This document shows positions 45,814 through 55,599 of a stretch of DNA of 64,000 bases, piece after piece; within the stretch, counting starts at the first letter, position 1; the number at the start of each line of letters is the position of its first letter. The position numbers and the translations under genes are program-made. Under the pieces are notes generated by a model. That model worked only from the letters and a program-made list of their open reading frames with translations. It searched no databases and was not told the DNA's origin. The stretch spans positions 248,001-312,000 of the forward strand of contig CAWFOB010000004.1 in the NCBI GenBank assembly GCA_963817375.1, in the 5' to 3' direction. Origin of the DNA: JACVRM01 sp963817375. GTDB lineage: Bacteria > Actinomycetota > Thermoleophilia > Gaiellales > Gaiellaceae.

Positions 45814-46828
45814 ACGCGGCCACGGTCGAGAACTGCGGCAGGATGTCGCGCCCGTAGGTCTCGAGCGTCTCCTTTTGCCCCTCGGTCATCAGGTAGATGT
45901 TGAACTGGTCGACGCCGACCGACTCGAGCTCGCGCAGCTTCGCGATCGCCTGCTCGGGCGTGCCGAGCACGCAGAAGCGGTCGCAGATCTCGTCCGTCAC
46001 GAACTCGCCGTGCGCGGCCCCGACGCGGCTGTGGTCCTTGTAGTCGTAGAACTTGCGCGCCTTGACGAAGTCGGTCAGCGCGGTCGGGATCTCGGACTCC
46101 CAGCCGTACTTCTCGATCAGGTCCATGACGTGGTTCGAGACCATGGCCGGGAACCAGCGCACCTGGTCGCGGGCAGCGGCCATGTCGTCGCCGATGTGGC
46201 TCGGAGCGCCGACGATGCACTTGAGCTCGCTCGGGTCGCGGCCCGCCTCCTCGGCCGCCTTGCGGGCCGTGCCCATGATCCACTGGATGATCTGCGGGTC
46301 GGCGAGCTGGATGATCACCCCGTCCGCGACGCGCCCGGCGACGGCCAGCGCTTTCGGCCCGTAGCCCGCGATCCACATCGGGATGTCCGGCAGGTCCGTG
46401 CGCGCCCAGGTCAGCTGCAGCTCCTTCTCGTTCCACACGACCGGCCGGCCGTTCATGAGCTCCTTGATCATCGCGCAGCGCGCCTCGAACTCGGCCACGC
46501 GCACCGGCTTCAGCCCCACGACGCGGCGCGAGGAGTCGCCGCGGCCGATGCCCATGACCATCCGGCCGTTCGAGAGGTCGTGCATGGTCGCGTACCAGCT
46601 CGCCGTGATCGTCGGGTCGCGAATCCCCGGGTTCGTCACGAAGTGGCCGAGCTTGAGCTTCGACGTCCGCTCGGCGACGACCGGGAAGGTCGCGTACGAC
46701 TCCTGCCAGAGGATGTGCGAGTCGTAGGTCCAGCCGTACTCGAACCCTTGCTCTTCGACCTGCTGCATCAGGTCGAAGAACCGGGACATGGGCGGGTCGG
46801 GCAGAACCGTGACGCCGAACGTCAGCAT
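45812..46828 (-). CDS. LLM-class flavin/F420-dependent oxidoreductase
   Basis: 338-residue luciferase-like TIM-barrel enzyme. 'FGVTVLPDPPMSRFFDLMQQ' start, 'YGWTYDSHILWQESYATFPV', 'HFVTNPGIRDPTITASWYAT', 'GRMVMGIGRGDSSRRVVGLK' (cofactor phosphate region), 'PMWIAGYGPKALAVAGRVAD' and 'CVLGTPEQAIAKLRELESVG' follow the F420-dependent group more than FMN monooxygenases (judgement by eye). It is the last gene of the leftward set and would act on an imported substrate or intermediate of the island. SD GGAGGAGG precedes ATG 46828. Confidence 0.85.
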   Translation of the reverse strand: MLTFGVTVLPDPPMSRFFDLMQQVEEQGFEYGWTYDSHILWQESYATFPVVAERTSKLKLGHFVTNPGIRDPTITASWYATMHDLSNGRMVMGIGRGDSSRRVVGLKPVRVAEFEARCAMIKELMNGRPVVWNEKELQLTWARTDLPDIPMWIAGYGPKALAVAGRVADGVIIQLADPQIIQWIMGTARKAAEEAGRDPSELKCIVGAPSHIGDDMAAARDQVRWFPAMVSNHVMDLIEKYGWESEIPTALTDFVKARKFYDYKDHSRVGAAHGEFVTDEICDRFCVLGTPEQAIAKLRELESVGVDQFNIYLMTEGQKETLETYGRDILPQFSTVAA

Positions 46829-46843
46829 GGCGGGGCCTCCTCC

Positions 46844-46860
46844 TCGGGGAACGTCCCCGA
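46844..46860. promoter_or_regulatory. 17-base palindrome upstream of the LLM gene
   Basis: TCGGGGA-ACG-TCCCCGA has 7-bp perfect arms. It sits between the XRE-cupin regulator stop and the LLM ribosome site, so it could be that regulator's operator or an intercistronic hairpin. Confidence 0.45.
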
Positions 46861-46873
46861 TTACAGCACGGTC

Positions 46874-47515
46874 TTATGGCCCCAGGGGGCCGCGGCTGTC
46901 GTTCTGGCGGCCCACGACCACCCAGATCGCCTCGGCCGGCTCGTCGCCGATCGCCCAGAGACGGTGGGGCGAGGACGAGTCGAACGACACCGCCATCCCG
47001 GGCGTGAGCTGGTACTCGTCGAAGCCGATGCGCACGCCGAGGCGCCCGCGCGTGACGATGCCGTACTCCTTGCCGCCGTGGCGCATCAGCGAGTCCTCGT
47101 CGCACGACTCGGAGCCGGGCTCGTAGGTGACCGCGAGGAACTCGACGAGCGGGTCGCTGCCGGCGGTGAGCCGCTCCCAGCGGACGCCGCTCTCGAGGTT
47201 GATGACCGCCCGGTCGCCCGGCCGCGTCATGGGGCTCGGCGCGGCAGCCGCAGAGACCGGCCGCGGGCCTGGCTGGCCGCCCTCGGGAAAGAGGTCGCTC
47301 ATCGGCAGCCCGAGCACGGTCACGAGCCCCCAGAGCGTCCCGACGGACGGGTTGACCTTGTCGCGCTCGATCTGGGAGATCAGGCTCGGCGACACGCCGA
47401 CTCGGCGCGCGATCTCGCGCACGGTGAGGCCCTTGCGGTGTCGCTCCTCGCGCAGGCGGGCGCCGAGGCCGTTGATGTCGGCGAGGCCGTTCGTGTGCTC
47501 GAGCGGCGCCTCCAC
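46874..47515 (-). CDS. XRE-type regulator with cupin sensor domain
   Basis: 213 residues. N-terminal helix-turn-helix: 'LREERHRKGLTVREIARRVG' and 'VSPSLISQIERDKVNPSVGT' (about residues 19-60). C-terminal cupin (about 110-205): 'RHGGKEYGIVTRGRLGVRIG', 'LTPGMAVSFDSSSPHRLWAI'. This is the layout of PuuR/SutR-like regulators of amine and amino-acid catabolism, which sense small molecules with the cupin. Start GTG 47515. It is 3 bases after the double-cupin gene and is the only regulator in the island, so it most likely controls it. Confidence 0.88.
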   Translation of the reverse strand: MEAPLEHTNGLADINGLGARLREERHRKGLTVREIARRVGVSPSLISQIERDKVNPSVGTLWGLVTVLGLPMSDLFPEGGQPGPRPVSAAAAPSPMTRPGDRAVINLESGVRWERLTAGSDPLVEFLAVTYEPGSESCDEDSLMRHGGKEYGIVTRGRLGVRIGFDEYQLTPGMAVSFDSSSPHRLWAIGDEPAEAIWVVVGRQNDSRGPLGP

Positions 47516-47518
47516 CGG

Positions 47519-48424
47519 CTATCCGGCCGCCGCCGACAGCTGGTCGCGCAGTTCGGCCGCCAGGTACTCCCAGTCGCGGTCGAAGCGGTACGAGTGCCGG
47601 TCGGGCGGCCCCGGCGCCGACGTCTCGAGCCAGAGCACGGTCCCGCCCTTCACCTCGTAGAAGGCGTGCACGCAGCCGACGCCCGTCCAGAAGACGTCCC
47701 CGGCGCGAAGCGTGTAGCGCTCCCCGTCGGCGACCACGTCCACCTCGCCCTCGAGCATGAAGTACGACTCCTCGAAGGGGTGGTCGTGCGGATGCGCGAC
47801 CGCGCCGGGCTGGTAGCCGACCATGAACATCGTCTGCAGCTGCGCATCGAGCCGCTTGTCGACGAGCATCTTCACGGTGATGCCGCTGTAGGCCAGCGCG
47901 GCCGTCGCCATGCTCGCCGAGACCCTGGGCTCGTCGACCCTCGCGCCCTGCTTCAGCCGGTCGATGTCCATGTCGCCGGGCTGCAGCAGGAAGAGGTTGC
48001 GGTTGCGCGGGTCGCGGAGGTTCAGCGGCGCCGGGTCGGTGTCGGGCGCCGGGCCGACGAAGAAGGTGTCGGCGGGGCCTTCCGGCCCACGCGGCCGGGG
48101 CGACGCGGCCTCGATCCAGCGCGCGGCGCCGTCGGTGCGGAACGCGTGCGGGACGCCGACCGGGATCGCCCCGCAGGCGCCCGGCTGCAGCCGCACGGCG
48201 ATGGCATCGAGGTAGAGAGCCGGCTCGCCCTCCAGGACGTAGAGCGTGGTCTCGTACGAGTGCAGGTGCGTGTCGATGTGACCGTCGGTCATCTCGACCA
48301 GCGTCAGGCCGGTGTGCGTGGTGCCGTTGTGGCCGCCGAGCAGCACCGAGCGGGCGAGGCCGGAGCTGTGCTCCGGCACGCCCGGCACGAGCTCGATGTC
48401 CTCGCGGCGGATCAGCAGATGCAC
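47519..48424 (-). CDS. Double-cupin protein, (S)-ureidoglycine aminohydrolase-like
   Basis: 301 residues with two cupin barrels. Cupin 1: 'HIDTHLHSYETTLYVLEGEP' (metal HxHx~4E-like), 'GACGAIPVGVPHAFRTDG'. Cupin 2: 'AVAHPHDHPFEESYFMLEGE', 'YTLRAGDVFWTGVGCVHAFY', with the HxHxxxxE-H set complete. The bicupin form and spacing fit the UGlyAH/AllE family, which removes ammonia from ureidoglycine in allantoin breakdown; a related dioxygenase or isomerase function is possible. GTG 48424 starts 1 base after the M24 gene stop. Confidence 0.7.
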   Translation of the reverse strand: MHLLIRREDIELVPGVPEHSSGLARSVLLGGHNGTTHTGLTLVEMTDGHIDTHLHSYETTLYVLEGEPALYLDAIAVRLQPGACGAIPVGVPHAFRTDGAARWIEAASPRPRGPEGPADTFFVGPAPDTDPAPLNLRDPRNRNLFLLQPGDMDIDRLKQGARVDEPRVSASMATAALAYSGITVKMLVDKRLDAQLQTMFMVGYQPGAVAHPHDHPFEESYFMLEGEVDVVADGERYTLRAGDVFWTGVGCVHAFYEVKGGTVLWLETSAPGPPDRHSYRFDRDWEYLAAELRDQLSAAAG

Positions 48425-48425
48425 G

Positions 48426-49725
48426 TCATGCCCTCGCCTTCTCGTCGACGACCGGCCGGCCGTTGCCGCCCGCCTGCACGGCGGTCCGCGGCGCGTCGAA
48501 GTCGGCGCCGCGCACGTACTCCCGGCCGGCGACGAGCAGCTCGTCGGCCGGGAAGCGCGTGATCACCTGCGGGCCGGTCGGCGTGACGATGACCTCCTCC
48601 TCGATCCGGGCCGCGTTGCGCCCGTCGGAGGCCGCGCAGTACGTCTCGAGCGCGAAGACCATCCCGACCTCGAGCTCGACGGGGTCGTCGAACGAGTGCA
48701 AACGCGAGATCATCGGCGCCTCGTAGAGGCCCACGCCGAGCCCGTGCCCGAACTGCAGCCCGAACGCGGCGTGCTCGTCGCGCATCCCGATCTCCTCGGC
48801 CGTCGGCCACACCTCGGCGATCTTGTCAGTCGTGACGCCGGGGCGCACCCGGTCGATCGCGTTGTCGAGCCACTCGCGGCACTGCTTGTAGGCGTCCAGC
48901 TGCGCCGGTGTCGCGTAGCCGACGCTGAACGTGCGGTAGTAGCACGTCCGGTAGCCCATGAAGGAGTGGATGATGTCGAAGAAGGCCTGATCGCCGGGGC
49001 GCAGGAGCCGGTCGGCGAACGTGTGCGGGTGCGGGTTGCAGCGGTCGCCCGAGATCGCGTTGATCGCCTCGACGTGCTCGGAGCCGAGGTCGAAGAGCAC
49101 CTGCATGGCCGCGGCGACGATCTCGTTCTCGCGCACCCCCGGCCGCAGGAGCCGGTAGATCTCCTCGTAGGCGGCGTCGACGATGCCGGCCGCGTGGTCG
49201 AGCAGCGCCAGCTCCTCGTCGCTCTTGATCTTGCGCGCCTCGAGCATGACCGGCTGCGAGTCGGTGATGTGCAGGCCCTTGCGCTGGAGCGCCAGCAGCG
49301 TGGTCATGTCCGGCACGTCCATGCCGACGGGCTCGCCGTCGAGGCCGCGCTCGTGCAGCTCCTCCCAGATCATCCCGGCGAGCCGGTCCGGGATGCCGGT
49401 CGCGTCGGGCATGGCGCCGCGCATCGGCGGCACCCAGGCGCGCCAGCTCGACTCGGGCAGCCATGGGCAGTAGAGCTGGTGGTGCCGCGCGGCGGAGCCG
49501 AAGTCCCACAGGATCGGCGGTCTCGTCGCGCAGCACGAGCCCGAAGCGGATGTTCTTGTCGCGCTCCCAGGTGCCGATCGCCGTGCTCGTGACGTAGCGC
49601 AGGTTGTTCGGGTCGAAGAGCAGCAGGCAGCCGAGATCGGAGCCTCGCAGCGACGCCTGCGCGCGCTCGAGCCGGTGGGCGCGCAGCTTGGGGAAGTCGA
49701 TGCGCTGCTCCCAGTCGACGGCCAT
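48426..49725 (-). CDS. M24 (creatinase/Xaa-Pro peptidase fold) protein (one frameshift)
   Basis: ~432 residues: creatinase N-terminal domain ('WEQRIDFPKLRAHRLERAQA', 'LLLFDPNNLRYVTSTAIGTW') and a pita-bread catalytic domain. One extra base near 49516 separates 'VLRDET' from 'PILWDFGSAARHHQLYCPWL'. In the metal site the first Asp ('QAFFDIIHSF') and the His ('LQFGHGLGVGLYE') and two Glu ('FALETY', 'RIEEEVIV') stand, but the second Asp is replaced (TCYYRT instead of SDxTRT). So it is not a standard peptidase; creatinase- or lyase-like chemistry is possible. ATG 49725 is chosen over GTG 49770. Confidence 0.75.
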
Positions 49726-49766
49726 GGTCGCCCCGCGTGACGCGATGGGGGTCCCGCTCACCTGGA

Positions 49767-50637
49767 TCACCTCTCTCTGTGGGTCGTGGCCGGCGCCGCC
49801 CGCTCCTTGAGCTCGAGCAGCATCGCCATGAAGTCCTCGTCCGCGTGGCCGTTGCGGGCGGTCGCATCGAGCAGCGCCGCGATCTCACGGGTCGCAGGGA
49901 GCTCGACGCCCGCCTCCTCGGCCAGGTCGAAGACGAGGTCGACGTCCTTCTGCATGAGCGCCGACGTGAAGGTTGCCGTGTAGTCGTCGCGCAGGAGCGG
50001 CTCGCTCTTGTACTTCACGAACGTGGAGCCGACGACGGAGGCGCCGATCGCGTCGAGCAGCGCCTCGCGCTCGACGCCGGCGGCCTCGCCGAGCACGAGC
50101 GCCTCGGCGAGCAGAGCCGCCGTGCCCACGATCAGGATCTGGAAGGTCAGCTTGACGACGCGTGCGGCGTCGCCCGTGCCCACGTAGCGCACGGTGGGCG
50201 TGATCGCGTGGAGCAGCGGCTCGACCTCGTCGAAGTCCAGCGCGGTCGCCCGAGACGATCAGCGCGGCGGTGCCGGAACGGACGGCGCCGGGGTTCCCGC
50301 TCGCCGGGCTGCGCAGATAGCGGACGCCCGCCTCGGCGAGCGCGTCACCGAGCCGGCGCGAGGCCGCGACCGAGACGGTGCTCATCTCGACGAGCACGGC
50401 GCCGTGACGCAGCTCCGTGAAGCGCCCGGCCCACGCGTCGAGCGCGTCGTCGTCGGCCAGCGACGAGAAGAGGATGTCCAGCTCGCCGAGCTCGCCCCCC
50501 ACGCGGGCGCCACGCTCGACCAGTTCTGCCTCGCGCCCCGGGGTGCGGTTGAACACGGTCAGGTCGTGGCCGGCCTCGAGCAACCGCTCGGCGAACGCCT
50601 GCCCCATCTTCCCGAGACCGACGAGGCCGAGCCTCAT
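49767..50637 (-). CDS. 3-hydroxyisobutyrate/tartronate-semialdehyde reductase family enzyme (one frameshift)
   Basis: NAD(P)-dependent beta-hydroxyacid dehydrogenase of ~290 residues. 'MRLGLVGLGKMGQAFAERLL' is the Rossmann motif, 'GAVLVEMSTVSVAASRRLGD' follows, 'RSPASGNPGAVRSGTAALIV' is the substrate-binding region, and the catalytic Lys is in 'ARVVKLTFQILIVGTAALLA'. A single shift near 50250 divides 'VSG' from the next part. ATG 50637 overlaps the SDR stop. In allantoin operons GlxR of this family reduces tartronate semialdehyde; that assignment here is inference. Confidence 0.78.
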
Positions 50638-51340
50638 CCGAACGGCCACCCGCCGTCGACGTTGATCGAGACGCCGTTCACGGCCCCGTTCTCGAGCAGG
50701 AAGATCGCAGCGTCGACGATCTCGTCCATCGTCGCGAGCCGGCCCAGCGGCGTGCGGGCGGTATGGCCTTCGAGGACGTGCGGCGGCTTGGCCGACCACC
50801 AGGGGCTGTCGCCGACGATCCCCGGATGGATCGCGTTCACGCGCCGGCGGGGCCAGCTCGACCACCATGCGTGTGAGACGAGGCCCGTCGACGCCGCCGT
50901 TCACCGTCGTCACCGTCGTCGAGCCAGGGTACGGGACGTCGCAGCGCCTGCCCGCCGAAGAGGAGGATCGACGCCTCCGGGGTCATGCGGCCGAGCAGCG
51001 TGTGCACGACCTCCGTGTAGCCGACCAGCTTCAGCGTCACCAGCCGGATCGCCTTGGCGACGTCGTAGTCACGGATCGAGTTCTCGTCGCGCTCGAGCGC
51101 CGCCAGCACGAGATGGTCGACCGCGCCGACGTCGCGAAGGCCGTCCGCGATCGTCTCGGGCTCGCCCAGGTCGAAGCCTGCGCTGGTCGCGCGCTCGCCG
51201 ATCTCGGCCGCGACACCGGCCGCCCGCTCTGCGTCGCGCCCGGTCACGACAACGTCCCGGCCGCGCGCGGCGTACGTCTCGGCGAGCCTGCGTCCGATCC
51301 CGGCGGTGCCGCCGACGATGACGACCGCTCCGTCGCTCAC
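50634..51340 (-). pseudogene. Short-chain dehydrogenase (frame broken as given)
   Basis: SDR of ~235 residues if repaired. 'AVVIVGGTAGIGRRLAETYA' is the NAD(P) loop, 'VDHLVLAALERDENSIRDYD' the NNAG-equivalent region, and the end 'LGRLATMDEIVDAAIFLLEN' and 'VNGVSINVDGGWPFG' is classical. The frame breaks between about 50,850 and 50,960. The Tyr-x3-Lys pair is not clear in any frame (the expected region lies in the broken part). It is the first gene of the leftward set, divergent from the amidohydrolase over a 162-base region. Confidence 0.75.
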
Positions 51341-51421
51341 TGCGGAGACGATAGAGGCGCTGTGTAGCGTCAGTCAACTGATCCGCATGGCCACGTTGCC
51401 CCTGACAATGCGGAATAGACA

Positions 51422-51450
51422 TTGCAGCGCCTGCACGAAGGTGGTAAGAC
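51422..51450 (+). promoter_or_regulatory. Candidate promoter of the amidohydrolase operon
   Basis: TTGCAG (51422-51427), 17-base spacer, TAAGAC (51445-51450), about 50 bases before the GTG start. The same 162-base divergent region also holds TCAGT-CA-ACTGA upstream. Weak, by eye. Confidence 0.3.
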
Positions 51451-51502
51451 TCGCGCCGCAGTACAGCCACACTCCACACGACTGAACAGAAGGGAGGAGG
51501 CC

Positions 51503-52901
51503 GTGCCGAAGCGCGTGCTGCTCCGCGGCGGCCACGTCCTGACCATGGATCCGGGCCTCGGCGACGTCTACGGCGGCGACGTGCTGATCGAGGACGACCG
51601 CATCGCAGCGGTCGGACACGGCCTCGACGTCGGCGACGCGGAGACGATCGATGCGACGGACTGCATCGTCATCCCGGGCTTCATCGACTCCCACCGCCAC
51701 ACCTGGGAGACCGTGATCCGCGGCATCGCGCCCGACGTCAGCCTCGGCGGCTACTTCGACCTCGTCCTCGACCAGCTCGCCCCGGCCTACCGCCCCGAGG
51801 ACGTCTACGCCGGCAACTACCTCGGCTCGCTCGAGGCGATCGACGCCGGCGTCACGACCCTGCTCGACTGGTCGCACATCAACAACACGCCCGAGCATTC
51901 CGACGAGGCGATCCGCGGCCTCGCGCGACGCGCGCCTGCGCGCCGTCTACTGCTACGGCAACCCGAACACGATCCTCGCCGACTGGTGGTACACGAGCAC
52001 GCTCAAGTCGCCCGAGGACATCCGCCGCGTGCGCGACCAGTACTTCTCGAGCGACGACCGGCCTGCTCACGCTCGCGATGGGCACGCGCGGCCCCGGCTT
52101 CTGCACGCCCGAGGTCGTCCGGCACGACTGGGAGCTCGCCCGCGACGTCGGAGCGCCGATCAGCGTCCACGTCGGCATGGGCCCGTACGCCGGACGGTTT
52201 GCTCGATGGTCTAGCAGCTCGAGCGAGCTCGACCTGCTCGGCCCGGACACGACGTACATCCACTGCAACTACCTCTCGGACGAGGAGTTCCGGCTGATCG
52301 CCGATCAGCGGCGGCAAGGTCTCGATCGCGCCGTCGGTCGAGATGATCATGGGCCACGGGACGCCGCCGACCGCGAAGGCGCTCGCCGCACGGCCTCCGC
52401 CCCAGCCTCGCATCGACGTCGTCACGACCGTGTCCGGGCGACATGTTCACGCAGATGCGGTTCCTCTTCGCCTCCGACCGGCTGCTCGCGCACGAGGCGG
52501 CCTTCGCCGCCGGCAGCGAGACCGAGCCCGAGCTGCTCACGCAGCCGCCAGGTGCTCGAGTTCGCGACGATCGAGGGCGCGCGGGTCTGCGGCCTCGAGG
52601 ACCGCACCGGCTCGCTCACGCCCGGGCAAGCAGGCGGACGTCGTCGTCATCCGCTGCGACGACACCAACACGTACCCGGTCATCGACCCGGTCTCGACGG
52701 TCGTGCTCCAGGCCGACACGCGCAACGTCGACACCGTGATCGTCGCCGGCGAGCCGCTGAAGCGCGACGGGCAGCTCGTCGGCGCCGACCTCCGCCGCGC
52801 CCGCGACGAGGCCGCGTCGTCGCTCGACTATCTGCTCGCGCCACACCGAGGTCCAGCCGCACTGGGTCCAGCGCGCTCGTTCAGTGGAGGTAACAGGTTG
52901 A
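51503..52901 (+). pseudogene. Metal-dependent amidohydrolase/deaminase (frame broken as given)
   Basis: ~460-residue amidohydrolase-fold enzyme. GTG 51503 after GGGAGGAGG starts 'KRVLLRGGHVLTMDPGLGDV'. 'IPGFIDSHRHTWETVIRGI' carries the HxH metal motif; 'GVTTLLDWSHINNTPEHSDE', 'PISVHVGMGPYAG' (His), 'YIHCNYLSDEEFRLIAD' (His), 'ATIEGARVCGLEDRTGSLTP' and 'KQADVVVIRCDDTNTYPVID' follow. This is the chlorohydrolase/cytosine-8-oxoguanine deaminase-like group. Extra single bases are seen near 51922, 52062, 52205, 52307, 52400, 52437, 52553, 52625 and 52842. It heads the rightward set with the ABC importer. Confidence 0.8.
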
Positions 52902-52936
52902 CGAGGGCCGTTCAGCCTCCCTACACTCGCGCCGGT

Positions 52937-52966
52937 TTGTCGCAGCGGAAGCGTGGGGTCTAACGA
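52937..52966 (+). promoter_or_regulatory. Candidate promoter of the ABC importer operon
   Basis: TTGTCG (52937-52942), 18-base spacer, TAACGA (52961-52966), in the 134-base gap before the binding-protein gene. By eye only. Confidence 0.3.
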
Positions 52967-53035
52967 TGGCGCACTCCTGGGGGAGGCGCCGTCGCCATTG
53001 GCGGCCGCAGCACCTACACAGGAGGGTTGGTTGAA

Positions 53036-54067
53036 GTGAACCGCTCGTTTGCTCTACCTCGCATCGGCCTCGTCGCCCTGATGGCGACGGCGCTCATGGC
53101 AGTCGCGGCGCTGTTCATCGCCGCGAACGCCGCATCGGGTGCGCCGTCCCGCACGGCGGCGACCACGAACGTCGCGTACCTGTCGTTCGCCGTCGCGAAC
53201 AGCTACGACGCGCCGATGCTCGCGGCCGCGAAGGCGGTCGCGCCAAGGCGCAGCGGCGCGAAGGTCACCGTCTTCGACGCCGCCAACGACCCGAAGAAGC
53301 AGCTCGCAGCAGCTCCAGACGGCGATCGCGTCGAAGCAGTACGACGGCGATCATCGTCCAGCCGATCTTCGGGCCGCAGCTGATCCCGACGGTCAAGCAG
53401 GCGATCAAGGCGGGGATCAAGGTCGTGAACATCGACCAGATCCTCGGCACGAACCCGGCCACGGCAGCGCCGCCGGTGCCCGGCATGTCCGGCAACGTCG
53501 TCTTCGTCCAGACGCAGATCGGCACAGAAGCAGGGCAAGCTGCGTCGTCGCCGCCTGCGCCAAGCTCAAGGCGAATCCCTGCAAGGTCGGCTACCTGTAC
53601 TCGGTCAAGGTGTCGTCGCTCGACACCGCGATCCGCAAGGGCGTTCAACACGGCGATCGACGGGCCACAACATCAAGGTCGTCGCCGAGGGCGAGACCTT
53701 CTACAACCCGGCGAACGCGCTCAAGGCCGCGCAGACGATGCTGCAGGCGCAGCCCGACATGAACGTGATCGTCGGCGCCGACCAGGGCGCGACCGGCGCG
53801 CAGCAGGCGCTGAACGGCAAGAAGGTCACGCTGATCGGCTACGGCGGCGGCGGCGTCGGGCCTCAAGGCGCGTCGAAGTCGGGCGCGTGGTTCGGCACGG
53901 TCATGCAGCGGCCGGCGACCGAGGGGAAGCTCGGGATGCAGTGCGCGATCAAGGCGGTCAAGACCGGCAAGGGCTGCGGCGGCATCGACGTCCTCGCGGG
54001 CCTGCCGAACGGCGGCGTCGTGACGAAGGCGAACGCCTCCAAGTTCAAGGCTGAGTGGCCGGGGTAG
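53036..54067 (+). pseudogene. Ribose-type ABC transporter substrate-binding protein (frame broken as given)
   Basis: Secreted periplasmic-binding-protein-1 fold, ~340 residues. GTG 53036 follows AGGAGGG (TTG 53027 is an alternative) with signal peptide 'RIGLVALMATALMAVAALFI'. 'TNVAYLSFAVANSYDAPMLA', 'AGAKVTVFDAANDPKKQ'-like, 'AIIVQPIFGPQLIPTVKQAI' split over frames, 'QPDMNVIVGADQGATGAQQA' and 'KKVTLIGYGGGGV' follow the family. About six shifts. The ligand may be a sugar, nucleoside or other polar compound; the cluster suggests a nitrogen compound. Confidence 0.8.
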
Positions 54068-55599
54068 CACCTCCCGGCCCCGACGACGAGAGTCGTCCGT
54101 ACCTCGAGCTCCTGGACGTCGCCAAGCACTTCGGCGGCGTCCAGGCGCTCCGGGGCGTCTCGCTCGACGTCACCCGCGGCTCCGTCCACGCCCTCGTCGG
54201 CGAGAACGGCGCCGGCAAGTCGACGCTCGGCCGGATCGTCGCCGGCGCGCTCGCGCCCGACGGCGGCCGGCTCGCTCTTCGACGGCGAGCCGGTCTCGTT
54301 CCGCTCGCCGCGCGAGGCGCTCGAGCACAGGGTGGCGGCGATCGCGCAGGAGCCGTTCGTCGTCCCGCAGCTGACCGTCGCGCGAGAACGTCTTCCTCGG
54401 CGTCGAGCCGGCGACCGCCGGGGTGCTGCGCGGCCGGCAGCTCTACGCGCGCCTACGACGAGCTCGCCGCCTCGCGCCGGGCTTCGAGCTCCCGGGCCAC
54501 GCGCCGGCGGGCCGGCTCCGCACCGCCGAGCAGCAGAAGGTCGAGATCCTGCGCGCGCTCTCGCGCGACGCGCAGCTGATCGTCATGGACGAGCCGACCG
54601 CGGCGCTCAGCGCCGACGAGACGGAGCAGCTGCACGAGATCATCCGCTCGCTCGTCGCGGGCGGGACGACGATCGTCCTGATCTCGCACTTCCTCGGCGA
54701 GGTGCTCGAGCTCGCCGACACGGTCACGGTGCTGCGCGACGGCCAGGTGTCCGCACCGCGCCCTCGTCCGGCGAGACGGAGGCAATCGCTGGTCGAGGCG
54801 ATGCTCGGCCGCCCGCTCACCTCGACGTTCCCGGCGAAGCAGCCGCCGCCGCCGGACGCGCCCGTCGCTGCTCTCGGTGCGACGGCGTGACCGCGCCGGG
54901 GGTCGCGCGAGCGCCAGCTTCGAGCGTGCGCGCGGGCGAGATCCTCGGCTCGCCGGGCTCGTCGGCGCCGGGCGGACCGAGCTCGCGCGGGCGCTCTTCG
55001 GCGCCGCCAAGCTGTCGGCCGGCGACGGTCACGCTCGCCGACGGCACCGGCTCGGCCGCAGCCCGCGCCGCAGCCTGCGCCGCCGGGCTCGCGATGATCC
55101 CGGAGTCGCGGAAGGACGAGGGCCTCATCTTCGGCCGCTCGGCGATCGAGAACACGACGCTCTCTCGCCTCGCCCGGCTCGCGCGCGCGGGCGTCGTCCG
55201 GCGCGGGCCCGAGCGCAGGGCAGCCCGCGCGATGCTCGAGCGCTGCGACGTCCGCGGCGCGCTATCGGCGCCCCGGTCGCAGCGCTCTCGGGCGGCAACC
55301 AGCAGAAGGTGCTGCTCGCGCGGACGCTGCTCTGCGAGCCGCAGGTCCTGATCGCCGACGAGCCGACGCGCGGCGTCGACGTCGGCGCCAAGCGGGCGAT
55401 CTACGACTTCCTCGCCGAGCTCGCCGCCGACGGCCTCGGCGTCATCCTGATCTCGTCCGAGCTCGAGGAGGTGCTCGGCCTCGCCCACCGGGTCCTCGTC
55501 ATGCGCCGCGGGCGGATCGTCGCCGAGCTCGCGGGCGACGAGATGACCGAGAACGCGATCCTGCGCGCCGCGTTCGCGGACGACTCGGTGGCGGCGTGA
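54055..55599 (+). pseudogene. RbsA-type double ABC ATPase (frame broken as given)
   Basis: ~500-residue ATPase with two ABC cassettes. Cassette 1: 'LVGENGAGKSTLGRIVAGAL' (Walker A), 'LRTAEQQKVEILRALSRDAQ' (signature region), 'LIVMDEPTAALSADET' (Walker B). Cassette 2: 'AGRTELARALFGAAKLSAGD', 'RSAIENTTLSRLARLARAG', 'ALSGGNQQKVLLARTLLCEP', 'VLIADEPTRGVDVGAKRAIY'; as usual in RbsA, its Walker A is degenerate. GTG 54055 lies inside the end of the binding-protein gene. At least seven one-base shifts, e.g. an extra base near 54272 before 'LFDGEPV'. Confidence 0.85.

Noticed and set aside
53000..53020. Hairpin ATGGCG...CGCCAT upstream of the binding-protein gene (about 52965-53000)
   Set aside because: 6-bp arms around a loop of over 20 bases; unlikely to be specific.
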